This document shows positions 15,808-24,460 of a stretch of DNA of 36,919 nucleotides, piece after piece; position 1 is the stretch's first letter; every line of letters begins with the position of its first letter. The DNA lies in assembly GCA_017643845.1 (NCBI GenBank), contig JAEPMR010000026.1:1-36919 (forward strand), read 5' to 3'. Both the position numbers and the translations under genes were made by a program. Source of the stretch: Marivivens sp. Its GTDB lineage: Bacteria > Pseudomonadota > Alphaproteobacteria > Rhodobacterales > Rhodobacteraceae. A model generated the notes under the pieces. It saw only the letters and a list, made by a program, of their open reading frames with translations. It was not told where the DNA came from and did no database searches.

Positions 15808-17955
15808 ATGGTAAAACGCATCGACAAGAACGGCCTTCAGGTAGCCGAGGAACTGGCCAGCTTCATCGACGAGAAGGCGTTGCCGGGGACGGATGTTTCG
15901 GCAGAGGCGTTCTGGTCGGGTTTTGCGGCGATGGTCGGCGACCTTGCGCCGAAGAACAAAGCGTTTCTCGAAAAGCGGGAAGAATTGCAGAGCCAAATCG
16001 ACGACTGGCATGTGCGCCACCGCAACCAGCCGCATGACCATGAAGCCTATAAGCGCTTCCTCAAGGATATCGGTTATCTGGTTGAGGAAGGTCCCGACTT
16101 CGAGATCGAGACCGCGAATGTGGACCCTGAGATTGCCTCCGTTCCTGGTCCGCAGCTGGTGGTGCCGATCACCAATGCCCGTTATGCGCTGAACGCGGCG
16201 AATGCCCGTTGGGGCAGCCTTTACGATTGTCTTTACGGCACCGATGCGATGGGCGCGCCTGCGCCCAAGGGTGGCTATGACCGTGGGCATGGTGCGCGGG
16301 TTGTGGCGCGGGCACGTGTGTTCCTCGATGAAGCGTTCCCGATCCAAGGCGCGAGCCATGCCGATGTGCGCCGCTATTATGTGCAGGACGGAGCGCTTCT
16401 CGTGGACGATTGCCCGCTGGCGCAGCCGGAAAAATTTGTGGGCTACAAGGGCAACCCGAAAGCGCCGGACTCGATCCTGCTGCGCAATCACGGGCTGCAT
16501 GTAGAGCTGGTCTTTGACCGGGCCCATCCGATTGGCTGCCGTGATCAGGCGCTGTTGGCCGATGTGCAGATCGAAAGTGCCGTTTCCGCCATTATGGATT
16601 GCGAGGACTCGGTTGCTTGCGTGGATGCCGAGGACAAGGTGCAGGCGTATAGCAACTGGCTGGGCCTGATGCAGGGTAATCTGGAGGCGACGCTGGAGAA
16701 GGGTGGCAAGACCATTACCCGCCGCCTGAACGATGACCGCCGCTACACCGCGCCGGATGGCAGCGAGTTGGTGCTGAAGGGGCGGGCGCTCCTGTGGGTG
16801 CGCAATGTAGGTCATCTGATGACCAACCCTGCCATTCTGGACGCGGACGGCAACGAAATCCCCGAGGGGCTGATGGATGCCGCGATTACGACGCTGATCG
16901 CCATTCACGACCTGAAGCGCGAGAGCGGAAACTCGGTGCATGGATCGGTTTATGTTGTGAAGCCGAAGATGCACGGGCCCGACGAAGTTGGCTTTGCCGA
17001 CGAGATTTTCACCCGTGTCGAGAGCTTCCTCGGTTTGCCGCAATACACGGTGAAGATTGGTGTGATGGACGAAGAGCGCCGTACCAGTGTGAACCTGAAG
17101 GAATGCATCCGTGCCGCGAAGAGCCGCGTGGCCTTTATCAACACGGGCTTCCTCGACCGCACTGGCGACGAAATTCACACCAGCATGGAAGCGGGTCCGT
17201 TCAGCCGGAAGGACTTTATCAAGCGCAAGGCATGGATCGGCGGTTATGAGAACCAGAACGTCGATATCGGCCTTGAGTGCGGTCTGTCCGGCAAGGCGCA
17301 GATTGGTAAGGGCATGTGGGCCATGCCTGATCTGATGGCCGCGATGATGGAGCAGAAGATCGAGCATCCGAAATCCGGTGCGAACTGTGCTTGGGTGCCG
17401 TCCCCCACCGCCGCGACCCTTCATGCGCTGCATTACCATAAGGTCGATGTGTTCGCGGTGCAGGAAAAGCTGAAGAAGGGCGGACGGCGTGCCTTTGTCG
17501 ATACGCTGCTGGATATCCCGATGGCGAGCTACCGGAAGTGGTCGAAAGAGCAGATCATCAAGGAAGTCGAGAACAACGCGCAGGGCATCCTCGGTTATGT
17601 GGTGCGCTGGATTGATCAGGGTGTTGGGTGCTCCAAAGTGCCGGACATCAATGATGTGGGCCTGATGGAAGACCGTGCGACCTGCCGGATCAGCTCGCAG
17701 CACCTTGCCAACTGGCTGCATCACGGTGTGGTGAGCGAGAAGGAAGTCATGGCCGCCATGCAAAAGATGGCCGCTGTGGTGGACCGTCAGAACGAAGGCG
17801 ACCCGCTGTATCAACCGATGGCGCCCGGGTTTGACGGGATCGCGTTCCAAGCGGCGTGTGATCTGGTGTTCAAGGGCCGCGAGCAGCCTTCAGGCTACAC
17901 CGAGCCGGTGCTGCATCGCCGTCGGTTGGAGCTGAAGGCGACACTGGGCCACTGA
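15808..17955 (+). CDS. glcB: malate synthase G
   Basis: Malate synthase G condenses glyoxylate and acetyl-CoA to malate in the glyoxylate/glycolate pathway. The 715-residue length agrees with the single-chain G isoform (about 720), clearly longer than the A isoform. Visible catalytic parts are [12 protein letters not shown] with the active-site arginine, [15 protein letters not shown] with the Mg-binding acidic residues, and the late [22 protein letters not shown] signature. The start is ATG 15808, with GGAGGA about 8 bases upstream; the earlier in-frame start at 15769 has no such site. A perfect palindrome lies upstream and a strong terminator follows the stop. A GlcG-like gene comes next, recalling the E. 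coli glc locus. Confidence 0.97.
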   Translation: MVKRIDKNGLQVAEELASFIDEKALPGTDVSAEAFWSGFAAMVGDLAPKNKAFLEKREELQSQIDDWHVRHRNQPHDHEAYKRFLKDIGYLVEEGPDFEIETANVDPEIASVPGPQLVVPITNARYALNAANARWGSLYDCLYGTDAMGAPAPKGGYDRGHGARVVARARVFLDEAFPIQGASHADVRRYYVQDGALLVDDCPLAQPEKFVGYKGNPKAPDSILLRNHGLHVELVFDRAHPIGCRDQALLADVQIESAVSAIMDCEDSVACVDAEDKVQAYSNWLGLMQGNLEATLEKGGKTITRRLNDDRRYTAPDGSELVLKGRALLWVRNVGHLMTNPAILDADGNEIPEGLMDAAITTLIAIHDLKRESGNSVHGSVYVVKPKMHGPDEVGFADEIFTRVESFLGLPQYTVKIGVMDEERRTSVNLKECIRAAKSRVAFINTGFLDRTGDEIHTSMEAGPFSRKDFIKRKAWIGGYENQNVDIGLECGLSGKAQIGKGMWAMPDLMAAMMEQKIEHPKSGANCAWVPSPTAATLHALHYHKVDVFAVQEKLKKGGRRAFVDTLLDIPMASYRKWSKEQIIKEVENNAQGILGYVVRWIDQGVGCSKVPDINDVGLMEDRATCRISSQHLANWLHHGVVSEKEVMAAMQKMAAVVDRQNEGDPLYQPMAPGFDGIAFQAACDLVFKGREQPSGYTEPVLHRRRLELKATLGH

Positions 17956-17962
17956 TCCAGCG

Positions 17963-17995
17963 ACCCGCCAGCACGCTTGTGGTGGCGGGTTTTTC
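17963..17995 (+). terminator. intrinsic terminator after glcB
   Basis: ACCCGCCA (17963-17970) pairs with TGGCGGGT (17983-17990), and three further pairs can form inside the 12-base loop. The run of five T at 17990-17994 follows directly. It separates glcB from the GlcG-like gene. Confidence 0.85.
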
Positions 17996-18013
17996 ATTTG
18001 ATGGGAGAAAAAA

Positions 18014-18442
18014 ATGGCGGAACTATCACTCAACCGTGCCCGCACGATCATTCGCAAGGCGCTCGCCAAAGGGCGCGAGGAAGGCTTCAAGCCGCTCTCC
18101 GTCGTGGTGCTGGACACAGGCGGGCATGTCAAAGCCTTCGAGCGTGAGGACGGTGCGGCGCCGGGCCGTTTCGGGATCGCTCAGGGTAAGGCCTATGGCG
18201 CGATCATGCTGGGGATGGCGGGGCGCGCGCAAATGGCGCGGGCTGAGCAGCAGGCCTATTTCATGGCGGCTGTGAATGGTGTCTATGGCGGACAGGTCGT
18301 GCCGGTGCCGGGTGGCGTCCTCGTCCGCGACAAGCGCGGCGCAGTTATCGGCGCTGTCGGTGTGACAGGTGACACGTCAGACAATGACGTGATTGCGGCT
18401 GTTGCGGGCATCGAGGCAGTCGGGCTGGTGGCGGAAGAGTAA
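18014..18442 (+). CDS. GlcG/HbpS family (DUF336) protein
   Basis: This 142-residue protein matches the GlcG/HbpS family over its full length: LSLNRARTIIRKAL at the start, SVVVLDTGGHVKAFERED, GKAYGAIMLG, then GGQVVPVPGGVLVRD and GAVGVTGDTSDND. It has no signal peptide and is likely cytoplasmic. Some members bind haem and sense oxidative stress; the E. coli glcG gene lies in the glycolate operon but its role is not settled. Position directly after malate synthase G fits a link to glycolate metabolism. The terminator between them suggests it also has its own promoter or relies on read-through. A second terminator follows. Confidence 0.88.
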   Translation: MAELSLNRARTIIRKALAKGREEGFKPLSVVVLDTGGHVKAFEREDGAAPGRFGIAQGKAYGAIMLGMAGRAQMARAEQQAYFMAAVNGVYGGQVVPVPGGVLVRDKRGAVIGAVGVTGDTSDNDVIAAVAGIEAVGLVAEE

Positions 18443-18467
18443 AATTCCATCATCGGATCAAAGAGAG

Positions 18468-18494
18468 GGGCGGAGCGGTTGCTGCGCCCTTTTC
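18468..18494 (+). terminator. intrinsic terminator after the GlcG-like gene
   Basis: GGGCG (18468-18472) pairs with CGCCC (18485-18489). An inner stem AGC/GCT and a 4-base loop GGTT sit inside a single G-G mismatch. TTTT follows at 18490-18493. Confidence 0.75.
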
Positions 18495-18537
18495 TATGTC
18501 GGGATCTGTGCATATGTTCGTGAGGCATGCGAACAGA

Positions 18538-19332
18538 ATGGATCATCCAAAAATGGCGCGACCGGTTATCGGGGTCCTTGGAAACTATCACCTGCTGAAT
18601 GATCAGTATCCGGCACAGGCGGCGGGAGAGCTGAATTTCGCGGCGATTGCTGAGGTGGCCGATGCGTTGCCGCTGATGGTGCCAGCCAATCCGACATTGG
18701 TGCAGGTCAATGAATTGCTGGATGCCTGCGACGGATTCCTGCTGCCGGGGGCGCGGCCCAATGTGCACCCCGAGGAATATGGGGAGCCGCCGACCGAAGC
18801 GCATGGCGTATTCGATCGGTGCCGAGATGCAGTTGCGCTGCCGCTCATTCGGGCCTGTGTCGATCGGGGGCAGCCGTTTTTGGGCGTGTGCCGAGGATTT
18901 CAGGAAATCAACGTGGCGCTGGGCGGGACGCTGTATCCCGAGATCCGCGATCTGCCCGGGCGAGACAATCATCGCATGCCGCCGGAGGGAACGCTGGAAG
19001 AGAAATTCGCGCTGCGCCATCGGGTTCGGTTTGCCCAAGGTGGTGTGTTTCATCGGCTGATGGGGGCGCAGGAGGTGATGACCAACACGCTGCACGGGCA
19101 GGGGATTAAGGATGCAGGTGAGCGGATCGTGATTGACGGGTGGGCGCCGGATGGGACGCCGGAGGCGACCTATGTGAAGGATGCGCCCGGGTTCACGCTG
19201 GCTGTGCAGTGGCACCCTGAATGGAATGCGGCGATTGATCCGGTATCGCGGCCGTTGTTCACCGCATTTGGACAGGCCGCACGAGACTGGGCGGCGGGGC
19301 GCTCACATTTGCGTCAGAGCGCCTATGGGTGA
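18538..19332 (+). CDS. class I glutamine amidotransferase-like hydrolase (peptidase C26)
   Basis: This 264-residue protein belongs to the gamma-glutamyl hydrolase / PuuD type of class I glutamine amidotransferase-like enzymes. The nucleophile elbow is GVCRGFQE with C118; the other triad members are H226 and E228 in AVQWHPEW. PGARPNVHPEEY and TNTLHGQGI are further family features. PuuD removes the gamma-glutamyl group from gamma-glutamyl-GABA in putrescine breakdown; this exact substrate is an inference. No other puu genes are adjacent, but an ornithine decarboxylase lies 10 kb away. ATG 18538 has GAGG at 18522-18525. The in-frame ATG at 18553 is a good alternative and 18514 a poorer one. Confidence 0.87.
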   Translation: MDHPKMARPVIGVLGNYHLLNDQYPAQAAGELNFAAIAEVADALPLMVPANPTLVQVNELLDACDGFLLPGARPNVHPEEYGEPPTEAHGVFDRCRDAVALPLIRACVDRGQPFLGVCRGFQEINVALGGTLYPEIRDLPGRDNHRMPPEGTLEEKFALRHRVRFAQGGVFHRLMGAQEVMTNTLHGQGIKDAGERIVIDGWAPDGTPEATYVKDAPGFTLAVQWHPEWNAAIDPVSRPLFTAFGQAARDWAAGRSHLRQSAYG

Positions 19333-19363
19333 TTGACCTTCCCCCTGCTGGAACCCGTAGGCG
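19333..19363 (+). promoter_or_regulatory. candidate MerR-type (CueR/HmrR-like) promoter of cytochrome c gene
   Basis: TTGACC (19333-19338) and TAGGCG (19358-19363) are separated by 19 bases, the stretched spacing that is typical of promoters activated by MerR-family regulators. The spacer holds the half-sites ACCTTCC (19336-19342) and GGAA (19350-19353) around CCCTGCT, close to the ACCTTCC-N7-GGAAGGT pattern of copper-responsive CueR/HmrR sites. The right half-site is only partly matched. It starts directly after the preceding stop codon. Confidence 0.55.
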
Positions 19364-19391
19364 GGGGCAGAGTGGGACAAAGGAGCACGGC

Positions 19392-19823
19392 ATGCGGGCA
19401 GTTTTGATGGTGGCAAGCGCTGCGGCGTTGAGTGTTGGCGGCGCGATCTGGATGACGCTGGGCGGGGCGGAGCCGGCGCTGGCGCAATCGGGTGAGGAGG
19501 GCGCGCCGATCGTGGAGATCGTCTTGCCGGACAGCCTGACGCCGAAGCAGGAGATGGGTAAGCGGGCCTTTGACGCCGTTTGCGCCGATTGCCACGGGCA
19601 GAATGCGACCGGACTGGTGGGCAAGGCGCCGCCGCTGGTGCACAAGATCTATGAGCCGAGCCATCATGGGGATATGGCATTTCTGATGGCTGTCCAGCGA
19701 GGGGTGCGGGCGCATCACTGGCCCTTTGGTGATATGCCGCCGCAAAGCGGGCTCACGCCTTCGGATGTGGCGAATATCGTCGATTATGTGCGTGCGTTGC
19801 AGCGGGAAAACGGCATCGACTAG
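19392..19823 (+). CDS. class I cytochrome c, exported, possibly copper-linked
   Basis: This 143-residue mono-haem cytochrome c has an N-terminal signal/anchor (about 5-31, ending ALAQS), the haem motif CADCH (64-68) and a likely axial methionine in GDMPP (M115). It also has histidine-rich segments, YEPSHHGDM and RAHHWPFGDM. I recall similar cytochromes next to multicopper oxidase or copper-resistance genes; none is adjacent here, but the upstream promoter resembles a copper-responsive MerR type. ATG 19392 is supported by AGGAG just upstream; the in-frame start at 19329 lies before the promoter and is rejected. Its stop overlaps the stop of the convergent membrane-protein gene by 4 bases (CTAG). 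Confidence 0.88.
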   Translation: MRAVLMVASAAALSVGGAIWMTLGGAEPALAQSGEEGAPIVEIVLPDSLTPKQEMGKRAFDAVCADCHGQNATGLVGKAPPLVHKIYEPSHHGDMAFLMAVQRGVRAHHWPFGDMPPQSGLTPSDVANIVDYVRALQRENGID

Positions 19824-20356
19824 ACGGCCGGGCGTAAGCGGTCGATGAGCCAGAGTGCGGCACCGAGAACGAGCGGGGCGAGGCCGACGACCATCAGGCC
19901 GATCTTGAGGAGGCCGAGAGAGCTGCTGAGGGAGACGAGCCACTCGGGCAAAGCAGGATAACCCTTCGCCAGCAAAAAGAGCGTGAGGTTTTCCGCATAG
20001 TCCCCGAGCGCTGCCAGCAGCGGAAAGAGGCTGAGCGCGGGACGCCCGCGCGGGGCCCAGAGCCGGTAGGTGAGGAGCGCGGCGCAGAGGGCATAGGCGG
20101 CAGGGTTGAAAAGGTCGAGCAGTTGAATGCGGGCATAGAGCGTCATGCCTTCGGGCCCGTAGCTGCCAAACACCTCTGCGACGCGGGCGGCGCTATAGCC
20201 GAAATCGAAATCGAGAATGCCGTAGCCGCCGCTGGCAGCGGAGAGTTGCGACATGGTGAGAAGGATGGTTCCGAAAACCAGCCCCCATGCGAGAAACGGG
20301 AGTGCGATGACCCACCCATGGGAAAGGCTGGAAATCAGGCGGAGGAGGGCTTGCAT
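19820..20356 (-). CDS. multi-pass membrane protein, unknown function
   Basis: This 178-residue protein has about four to five membrane spans (about 15-36, 78-97, 106-125 and 145-170), with an external loop containing DFDFGYSAARVAEVFGSYGPEG. I do not recognise a named family; it has the look of small uncharacterised integral membrane proteins. ATG 20356 has GGAG upstream. It is divergent from the TetR-family gene across a region with two identical-pattern palindromes, so it is a likely regulatory target of that repressor. Confidence 0.75.
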   Translation of the reverse strand: MQALLRLISSLSHGWVIALPFLAWGLVFGTILLTMSQLSAASGGYGILDFDFGYSAARVAEVFGSYGPEGMTLYARIQLLDLFNPAAYALCAALLTYRLWAPRGRPALSLFPLLAALGDYAENLTLFLLAKGYPALPEWLVSLSSSLGLLKIGLMVVGLAPLVLGAALWLIDRLRPAV

Positions 20357-20374
20357 CGTCGTGTCTCCTATTAT

Positions 20375-20410
20375 TGACAGTTGTGTCAGTTAAAAATGAC
20401 AGTTATGTCA
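20375..20410. promoter_or_regulatory. paired palindromic operators between TetR gene and divergent membrane gene
   Basis: TGACA-GTTG-TGTCA (20375-20388) and TGACA-GTTA-TGTCA (20397-20410) are two copies of one inverted repeat, 22 bases apart from start to start (about two helical turns). They sit between the start codons of the membrane protein (20356) and the TetR regulator (20438), as expected for TetR autoregulation and control of the divergent gene. Confidence 0.75.
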
Positions 20411-20437
20411 ATATTTGAAACAACGCAAGGAAAACCG

Positions 20438-21010
20438 ATGGCGGCGGATGGCGGCACGCTCACACCTAAAGCGCGGCGCACGCGCGAGGCCCTGATCACC
20501 GCAGCAAGGGAGGTGATCGGGGCTGAAGGTGTTGGCGCGGCGAATGTGCTGCGGGTCTGTGCCGTGGCGGGGGTGGGGCGCACGTCCTTCTACAATTACT
20601 TCGAAGGCATGGAGACGCTGGTTGACGCCGTTGCGGAAGAGGCGGCGGATGCGGTGCGGAGGCGCTTTGATGAGCTTCATGCGGAGATGCCGCGCGGCAT
20701 GGACCGTCTCGCGACCTGTATCGAGATGATTTTGACCAGTGCAGTCGACGCGCCGCAAGAGATGCTGCTGATCACCGCGCTGGCGACCGATGCGCCGCCG
20801 ATCAGAGCGCTGCTGGAGCAGGAGATCGCCGCTGAATTGCGCGCGGCAGGGGCCGGCGGCGCTGCTGCACGCGCACGGTTGTGTGATTTCCTCGCGACAG
20901 GCATTTTGGCGCTGGCGCGGGAATTTGCGCTTGGGCGGCACGAGGCGGCGGATGTGCGCCACTATTGTGGCTATCTCACCGCCGCCTGTATGCAGCTTTC
21001 AAAGGATTAG
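20438..21010 (+). CDS. TetR/AcrR family transcriptional regulator
   Basis: This 190-residue repressor-type regulator has an N-terminal TetR helix-turn-helix: ALITAAREVIGAEG, then VLRVCAVAGVGRTSFYNYFEGMETLVDAV (about residues 18-65). The C-terminal part is a helical ligand-binding domain without a recognisable subfamily signature. The start is ATG 20438, with AAGGA about 8 bases upstream. Starts at 20381, 20396 and 20405 lie inside or next to the palindromic operators and were rejected. It probably represses its own gene and the divergent membrane-protein gene. The convergent iorB-type gene overlaps its stop by 4 bases. Confidence 0.92.
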   Translation: MAADGGTLTPKARRTREALITAAREVIGAEGVGAANVLRVCAVAGVGRTSFYNYFEGMETLVDAVAEEAADAVRRRFDELHAEMPRGMDRLATCIEMILTSAVDAPQEMLLITALATDAPPIRALLEQEIAAELRAAGAGGAAARARLCDFLATGILALAREFALGRHEAADVRHYCGYLTAACMQLSKD

Positions 21011-23247
21011 ACGCCGTAGAAAGCGACTGCTTTGTTGAACGGGGTTTCGCGCAGGCGTTCACCGGTCAGATCAAAAATGGCGTTACCCAATGCGGCGGGC
21101 GCGGGCGGTGTGGCAGGCTCCCCTACGCCGCCGATATGGCGGTTGTTTTCGAGGATCGCGACCGACATCTTGGGCGCTGTATGCATGCGAAGCGCATCAT
21201 AATCAGGGAAGTTATACTGATCTGCTGCGCCGTCGGTGAAGGTGATCTCGCCCATCATCGCGGCGGAAAGACCGAAGAGCGCGCCGCCGGTCATTTGGGC
21301 CTCGATATTGCGGGGGTCGAGTGCTGTGCCGACATCGCAGGCGATCCAGAGGTTGGCTATGCGAATGCGGCCTTCCTCCTCGACGACCTCGCAGACTTGG
21401 GCGACCGGTGTTCCGTAGCTGTAACAGAAAGCCACGCCGCGCCCTGTTCCCGCTGGTGTTTGGCCCGTCCAGCCGGACATTTCGGCGACTTTTTCCAGCA
21501 CTTTGGCGGAGGGTTCATGCTCGCGGCGGATCAGTTCAAGGCGGAATTGCAGCGGGTCGCGGGCGGCGGCATGGGCCATTTCGTCAATGAAGGTGTCAAA
21601 GAAAAACCCGTTCATCGACGCGCCCACAGACCGCCAGTAGCCGACGGGAATATCGGTTGGGGCAAGGTAGCCTGAGTAGCGGAAGTTCGGGATGCCGTAG
21701 GGCTGATCGAAACCGCCGGAGAGATGCTCGCGGTCGGGACCGGGTGTTTCGTCTCCGGCAATCTTGGCTGCTGTCGCTTTGACGACGGAGTGACCAGCGA
21801 TTTTTCCATCGAGCATGACCGCCTGACCGTCCTGCACGCGCCCGCGGAAACGGGCGACGGCCGCGGGGCGGTAGTAGTCGTGTCGCATGTCTTCTTCGCG
21901 GCTCCATGTGACATTGACCGGCGTGTCGGGCAGGGCCAGTGCGACGCGGGCCGCTAGGACGGAAAAGTCGGTTTCGCCCCGCCGACCGAACGCGCCGCCC
22001 ATCAAAGGTGTTTCCACCTGAACCTGATCGGGGGTAAGGCCGATTGCTTCGGCGACTTTGTCGCGGGTCAGAGTGGGGGATTGATTGCCTGTCCAGATAT
22101 GCATGGTGCCGCTGGAAAACCAGGCGGTCGCGTTCATCGGCTCCATCGTTGAATGGGCGAGCCAAGGAATCCGGTATTCGGCGGTGATTTCAGTGCCTTC
22201 GGAGACAGAATCGACATCGCCCTCGTCCCGGGGGGTGGCATTCGGTGCGCTGGAGTCGAAAGCGGCGGTGATTGCGTCGAACAGAGCTTCGTTGGTGGCG
22301 GGGCGCGGGCTTGGACCCCAGGTAATTTCGACAGCCTCGGCTGCGCGGAAGGCCAGCCAGGTGTTGCGTGCAACCACGGCGATACCATCGCCGAGGTCGA
22401 TCACATCCTCGACCCCCGCCATACTGCGTGCGGCGCTGTCGTCATAGCGCACCATCCCGCCCCCGTTCGGGGACATGCGCACTGTGGCAAAGCGCATTCC
22501 GTCGAGCCGCGTATCGATACCGAACTTTGCGGTGCCGGTGACCTTCCCGACCATATCGACTCGGGGCATGTCTTTGCCCAGATATTTCCAATCGGACGGA
22601 TCGCGTAGCGCAACGCGGGGCGGGTCTATGGCCGCCGCGTCTTCGGCGAGATCGGCGTAGGGGATGCGTGTCCCATCTGGAGCGATCACCATGCCGTTTT
22701 CGGTGGTGAGGTCGTCTGACGACAGCCCGAGCCGCGCGGCGGCTGCCAGTTTCAGGGTTTCGCGTGCGGTGGCGCCTGCTTCGCGCATCCGCACGAAGCC
22801 GTCTTTCATGGACGTGGAACCTGCGGTAAGCTGGAGGCCGACGAGTTTGGCGATTTCGCCGACCTGATCGCGCAAACCCTGCCGGAAATCCCCGACCTCG
22901 TAATCGAGGAACGGCAGACCAAGCCCGAAGAGCGCGGAGTTATAATAGGCTTTGGCCGGAGGGCCGTGCAGGACGGTAATATCACTCCATGCGACGTCCA
23001 GCTCTTCGGCGAGAAGGGCAGCCCATGTGGTATGCACGCCTTGGCCCATCTCGGCTTTTGGTGCGATCAGTGTGACGCCATCGGCGTTGATGATCACGAA
23101 CGGGTTCAAGACGGTCTCGCCGTCGGTAGAGGAGAGGGGGTTTTCGGCGGGTTTCTTCACCTGATAAACGCCGAAGGCCACGCCGCCGGCGACGGCGACG
23201 GAGCCGATGAGGAACGTACGGCGGGCGATTTTTCCGATGCGGGACAT
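21007..23247 (-). CDS. isoquinoline 1-oxidoreductase-type molybdopterin-binding subunit
   Basis: This 746-residue protein is the large subunit of a xanthine dehydrogenase-family molybdenum hydroxylase of the IorB/aldehyde dehydrogenase type. It begins with a Tat signal (RRTFLIGS, arginines 9-10), consistent with export of the folded cofactor-loaded enzyme. Molybdopterin-contact segments include GGAFGRRGETDF, MEPMNATAWF and the late GVGEPATPPAPAALGNAIF. The enzyme hydroxylates aldehydes or N-heterocycles using water; the true substrate is unknown. The [2Fe-2S] subunit gene lies immediately upstream with one base between them. No FAD subunit is present, as expected for this type. A c-type cytochrome may be the electron acceptor. 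Confidence 0.92.
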   Translation of the reverse strand: MSRIGKIARRTFLIGSVAVAGGVAFGVYQVKKPAENPLSSTDGETVLNPFVIINADGVTLIAPKAEMGQGVHTTWAALLAEELDVAWSDITVLHGPPAKAYYNSALFGLGLPFLDYEVGDFRQGLRDQVGEIAKLVGLQLTAGSTSMKDGFVRMREAGATARETLKLAAAARLGLSSDDLTTENGMVIAPDGTRIPYADLAEDAAAIDPPRVALRDPSDWKYLGKDMPRVDMVGKVTGTAKFGIDTRLDGMRFATVRMSPNGGGMVRYDDSAARSMAGVEDVIDLGDGIAVVARNTWLAFRAAEAVEITWGPSPRPATNEALFDAITAAFDSSAPNATPRDEGDVDSVSEGTEITAEYRIPWLAHSTMEPMNATAWFSSGTMHIWTGNQSPTLTRDKVAEAIGLTPDQVQVETPLMGGAFGRRGETDFSVLAARVALALPDTPVNVTWSREEDMRHDYYRPAAVARFRGRVQDGQAVMLDGKIAGHSVVKATAAKIAGDETPGPDREHLSGGFDQPYGIPNFRYSGYLAPTDIPVGYWRSVGASMNGFFFDTFIDEMAHAAARDPLQFRLELIRREHEPSAKVLEKVAEMSGWTGQTPAGTGRGVAFCYSYGTPVAQVCEVVEEEGRIRIANLWIACDVGTALDPRNIEAQMTGGALFGLSAAMMGEITFTDGAADQYNFPDYDALRMHTAPKMSVAILENNRHIGGVGEPATPPAPAALGNAIFDLTGERLRETPFNKAVAFYGV

Positions 23248-23248
23248 C

Positions 23249-23713
23249 TCAGGCCTCCTTCATCCGGGCGGCGGCGGTGTGGATGGCCGCGCGAATGCGG
23301 GGATAGGTGCCGCAGCGGCAGAGATTTCCCTCCATCGCTTCGTCGATGTCGGCATCGGTGGGCGAGGGTGTTCGGGCGAGGAGATCGACCGCCTGCATGA
23401 TCTGGCCGGACTGGCAGTACCCGCATTGAGCGACCTGATGTTCGACCCACGCGGCCTGAAGTGCGGAAAGGGCATCAGGCGTGCCGAGGCCTTCGATCGT
23501 GGTGACAGGGCCCCATACATCTGCCAGTGCGACTTGGCAGGAGCGGACGGCTTCGCCATCGATATGAACGGTGCATGCCCCGCAAGCGGCGACTCCGCAG
23601 CCGAATTTGGTCCCGGTCAGGCCGATTTCATCGCGCAAAACCCAAAGAAGCGGCACATCGTCCGGTAGATCGATCCGGTAGTCGGTGCCGTTGATCGTCA
23701 GGGGGGTGGTCAC
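23249..23713 (-). CDS. (2Fe-2S) subunit of isoquinoline 1-oxidoreductase-type enzyme
   Basis: This 154-residue electron-transfer subunit carries two [2Fe-2S] clusters. The plant-type ferredoxin cluster uses C39, C44, C47 and C59 ([10 protein letters not shown] and RSCQ). The second, all-helical cluster uses C97, C100, C132 and C134 (CGYC and CRC). The start is GTG 23713, with a strong GAGGAGG about 7 bases upstream. The ATG at 23794 would add 27 residues unlike the family. It has no signal of its own and is presumably carried across the membrane with the Tat-bearing large subunit that follows. Confidence 0.93.
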   Translation of the reverse strand: MTTPLTINGTDYRIDLPDDVPLLWVLRDEIGLTGTKFGCGVAACGACTVHIDGEAVRSCQVALADVWGPVTTIEGLGTPDALSALQAAWVEHQVAQCGYCQSGQIMQAVDLLARTPSPTDADIDEAMEGNLCRCGTYPRIRAAIHTAAARMKEA

Positions 23714-23875
23714 AGCTGCGCCTCCTCGTGCTGTCGGGCAGGAGCCCGCAAACATGTTTTGTCGCAAAGATGGCGCGAAACCGCAGAGGGACAAGGGAAA
23801 ACGAGGATTTCGTTACGTCACGCATGAGGCCAGTTTGCCGGTGACAACGGGTCGGTGGCGGGGCAGAGTGGGAGG

Positions 23876-24325
23876 ATGAAATGGTTCGATCTGCCGCCTC
23901 TCTGGACGCTTCTGTTTTGCCTCACTGCCTACGGGCTGGGACGATGGGATCCGTGGGCGCTTTCACTGGCGCATCCGGTGACCGAGATGCTCGCGGGGGT
24001 GTTGATCGGGGGCGGGGTGCTCCTGATGGTGCTTGCTGCGGCGGAAATGAGGCGGCAACGCACAACGATCATTCCGCACCGTGAGGCGGACCGGCTGGTG
24101 CAGAGCGGTATCTTCCGTCGCAGCCGCAATCCGATCTATCTGGGCGATGTGCTTATCCTTGCGGGCGTCGTGCTTTGGATGGACGCTGTTCCCGGGCTGG
24201 TTCTGGTGCCACTGCTGGCGTGGGTTTTGGAACGGCGCTTCATTATACCGGAGGAAGATCGCCTGCGCCGAAAATTCCGTGCCGATTTTGCCAGATATTG
24301 TGAAAAGACCCGCCGCTGGTTGTAG
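23876..24325 (+). CDS. isoprenylcysteine carboxyl methyltransferase-like membrane protein
   Basis: This 149-residue protein has three to four membrane spans and the C-terminal signature of the ICMT/PEMT-like methyltransferase group: a Gly-Ile-Phe-Arg-Arg-Ser-Arg-Asn-Pro segment, IYLGDVLILAG, then ERRFIIPEEDRLRRKF and YCEKTRRWL. Such proteins use S-adenosylmethionine to methylate membrane-associated substrates; bacterial members mostly have unknown targets. ATG 23876 follows GGGAGG directly, with AGAG further upstream giving better spacing; GTG 23855 is an alternative start. It is divergent from the molybdenum hydroxylase genes and lies upstream of pntA. Confidence 0.82.
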   Translation: MKWFDLPPLWTLLFCLTAYGLGRWDPWALSLAHPVTEMLAGVLIGGGVLLMVLAAAEMRRQRTTIIPHREADRLVQSGIFRRSRNPIYLGDVLILAGVVLWMDAVPGLVLVPLLAWVLERRFIIPEEDRLRRKFRADFARYCEKTRRWL

Positions 24326-24395
24326 CCGGTACGGTCTCATGGGCCGGTAAAGTCGCTGTTAGCGCACAAAGTGTCGAAATTTGGTTTTTCGTCGC

Positions 24396-24424
24396 TTGAG
24401 AAACTTTATTGCGCGCGATAGGTG
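24396..24424 (+). promoter_or_regulatory. candidate sigma70-type promoter of pntAB
   Basis: TTGAGA (24396-24401) and TAGGTG (24419-24424) are separated by 17 bases, 36 bases upstream of the pntA GTG start. Confidence 0.4.
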
Positions 24425-24460
24425 ATGGACGATGGGTTAATCAACCAAAGGGGACTGTCC

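Noticed and set aside
15715-17850. A 711-codon open frame antisense to malate synthase G
   Set aside because: Malate synthase G is certain on the plus strand; the antisense product has no family features.
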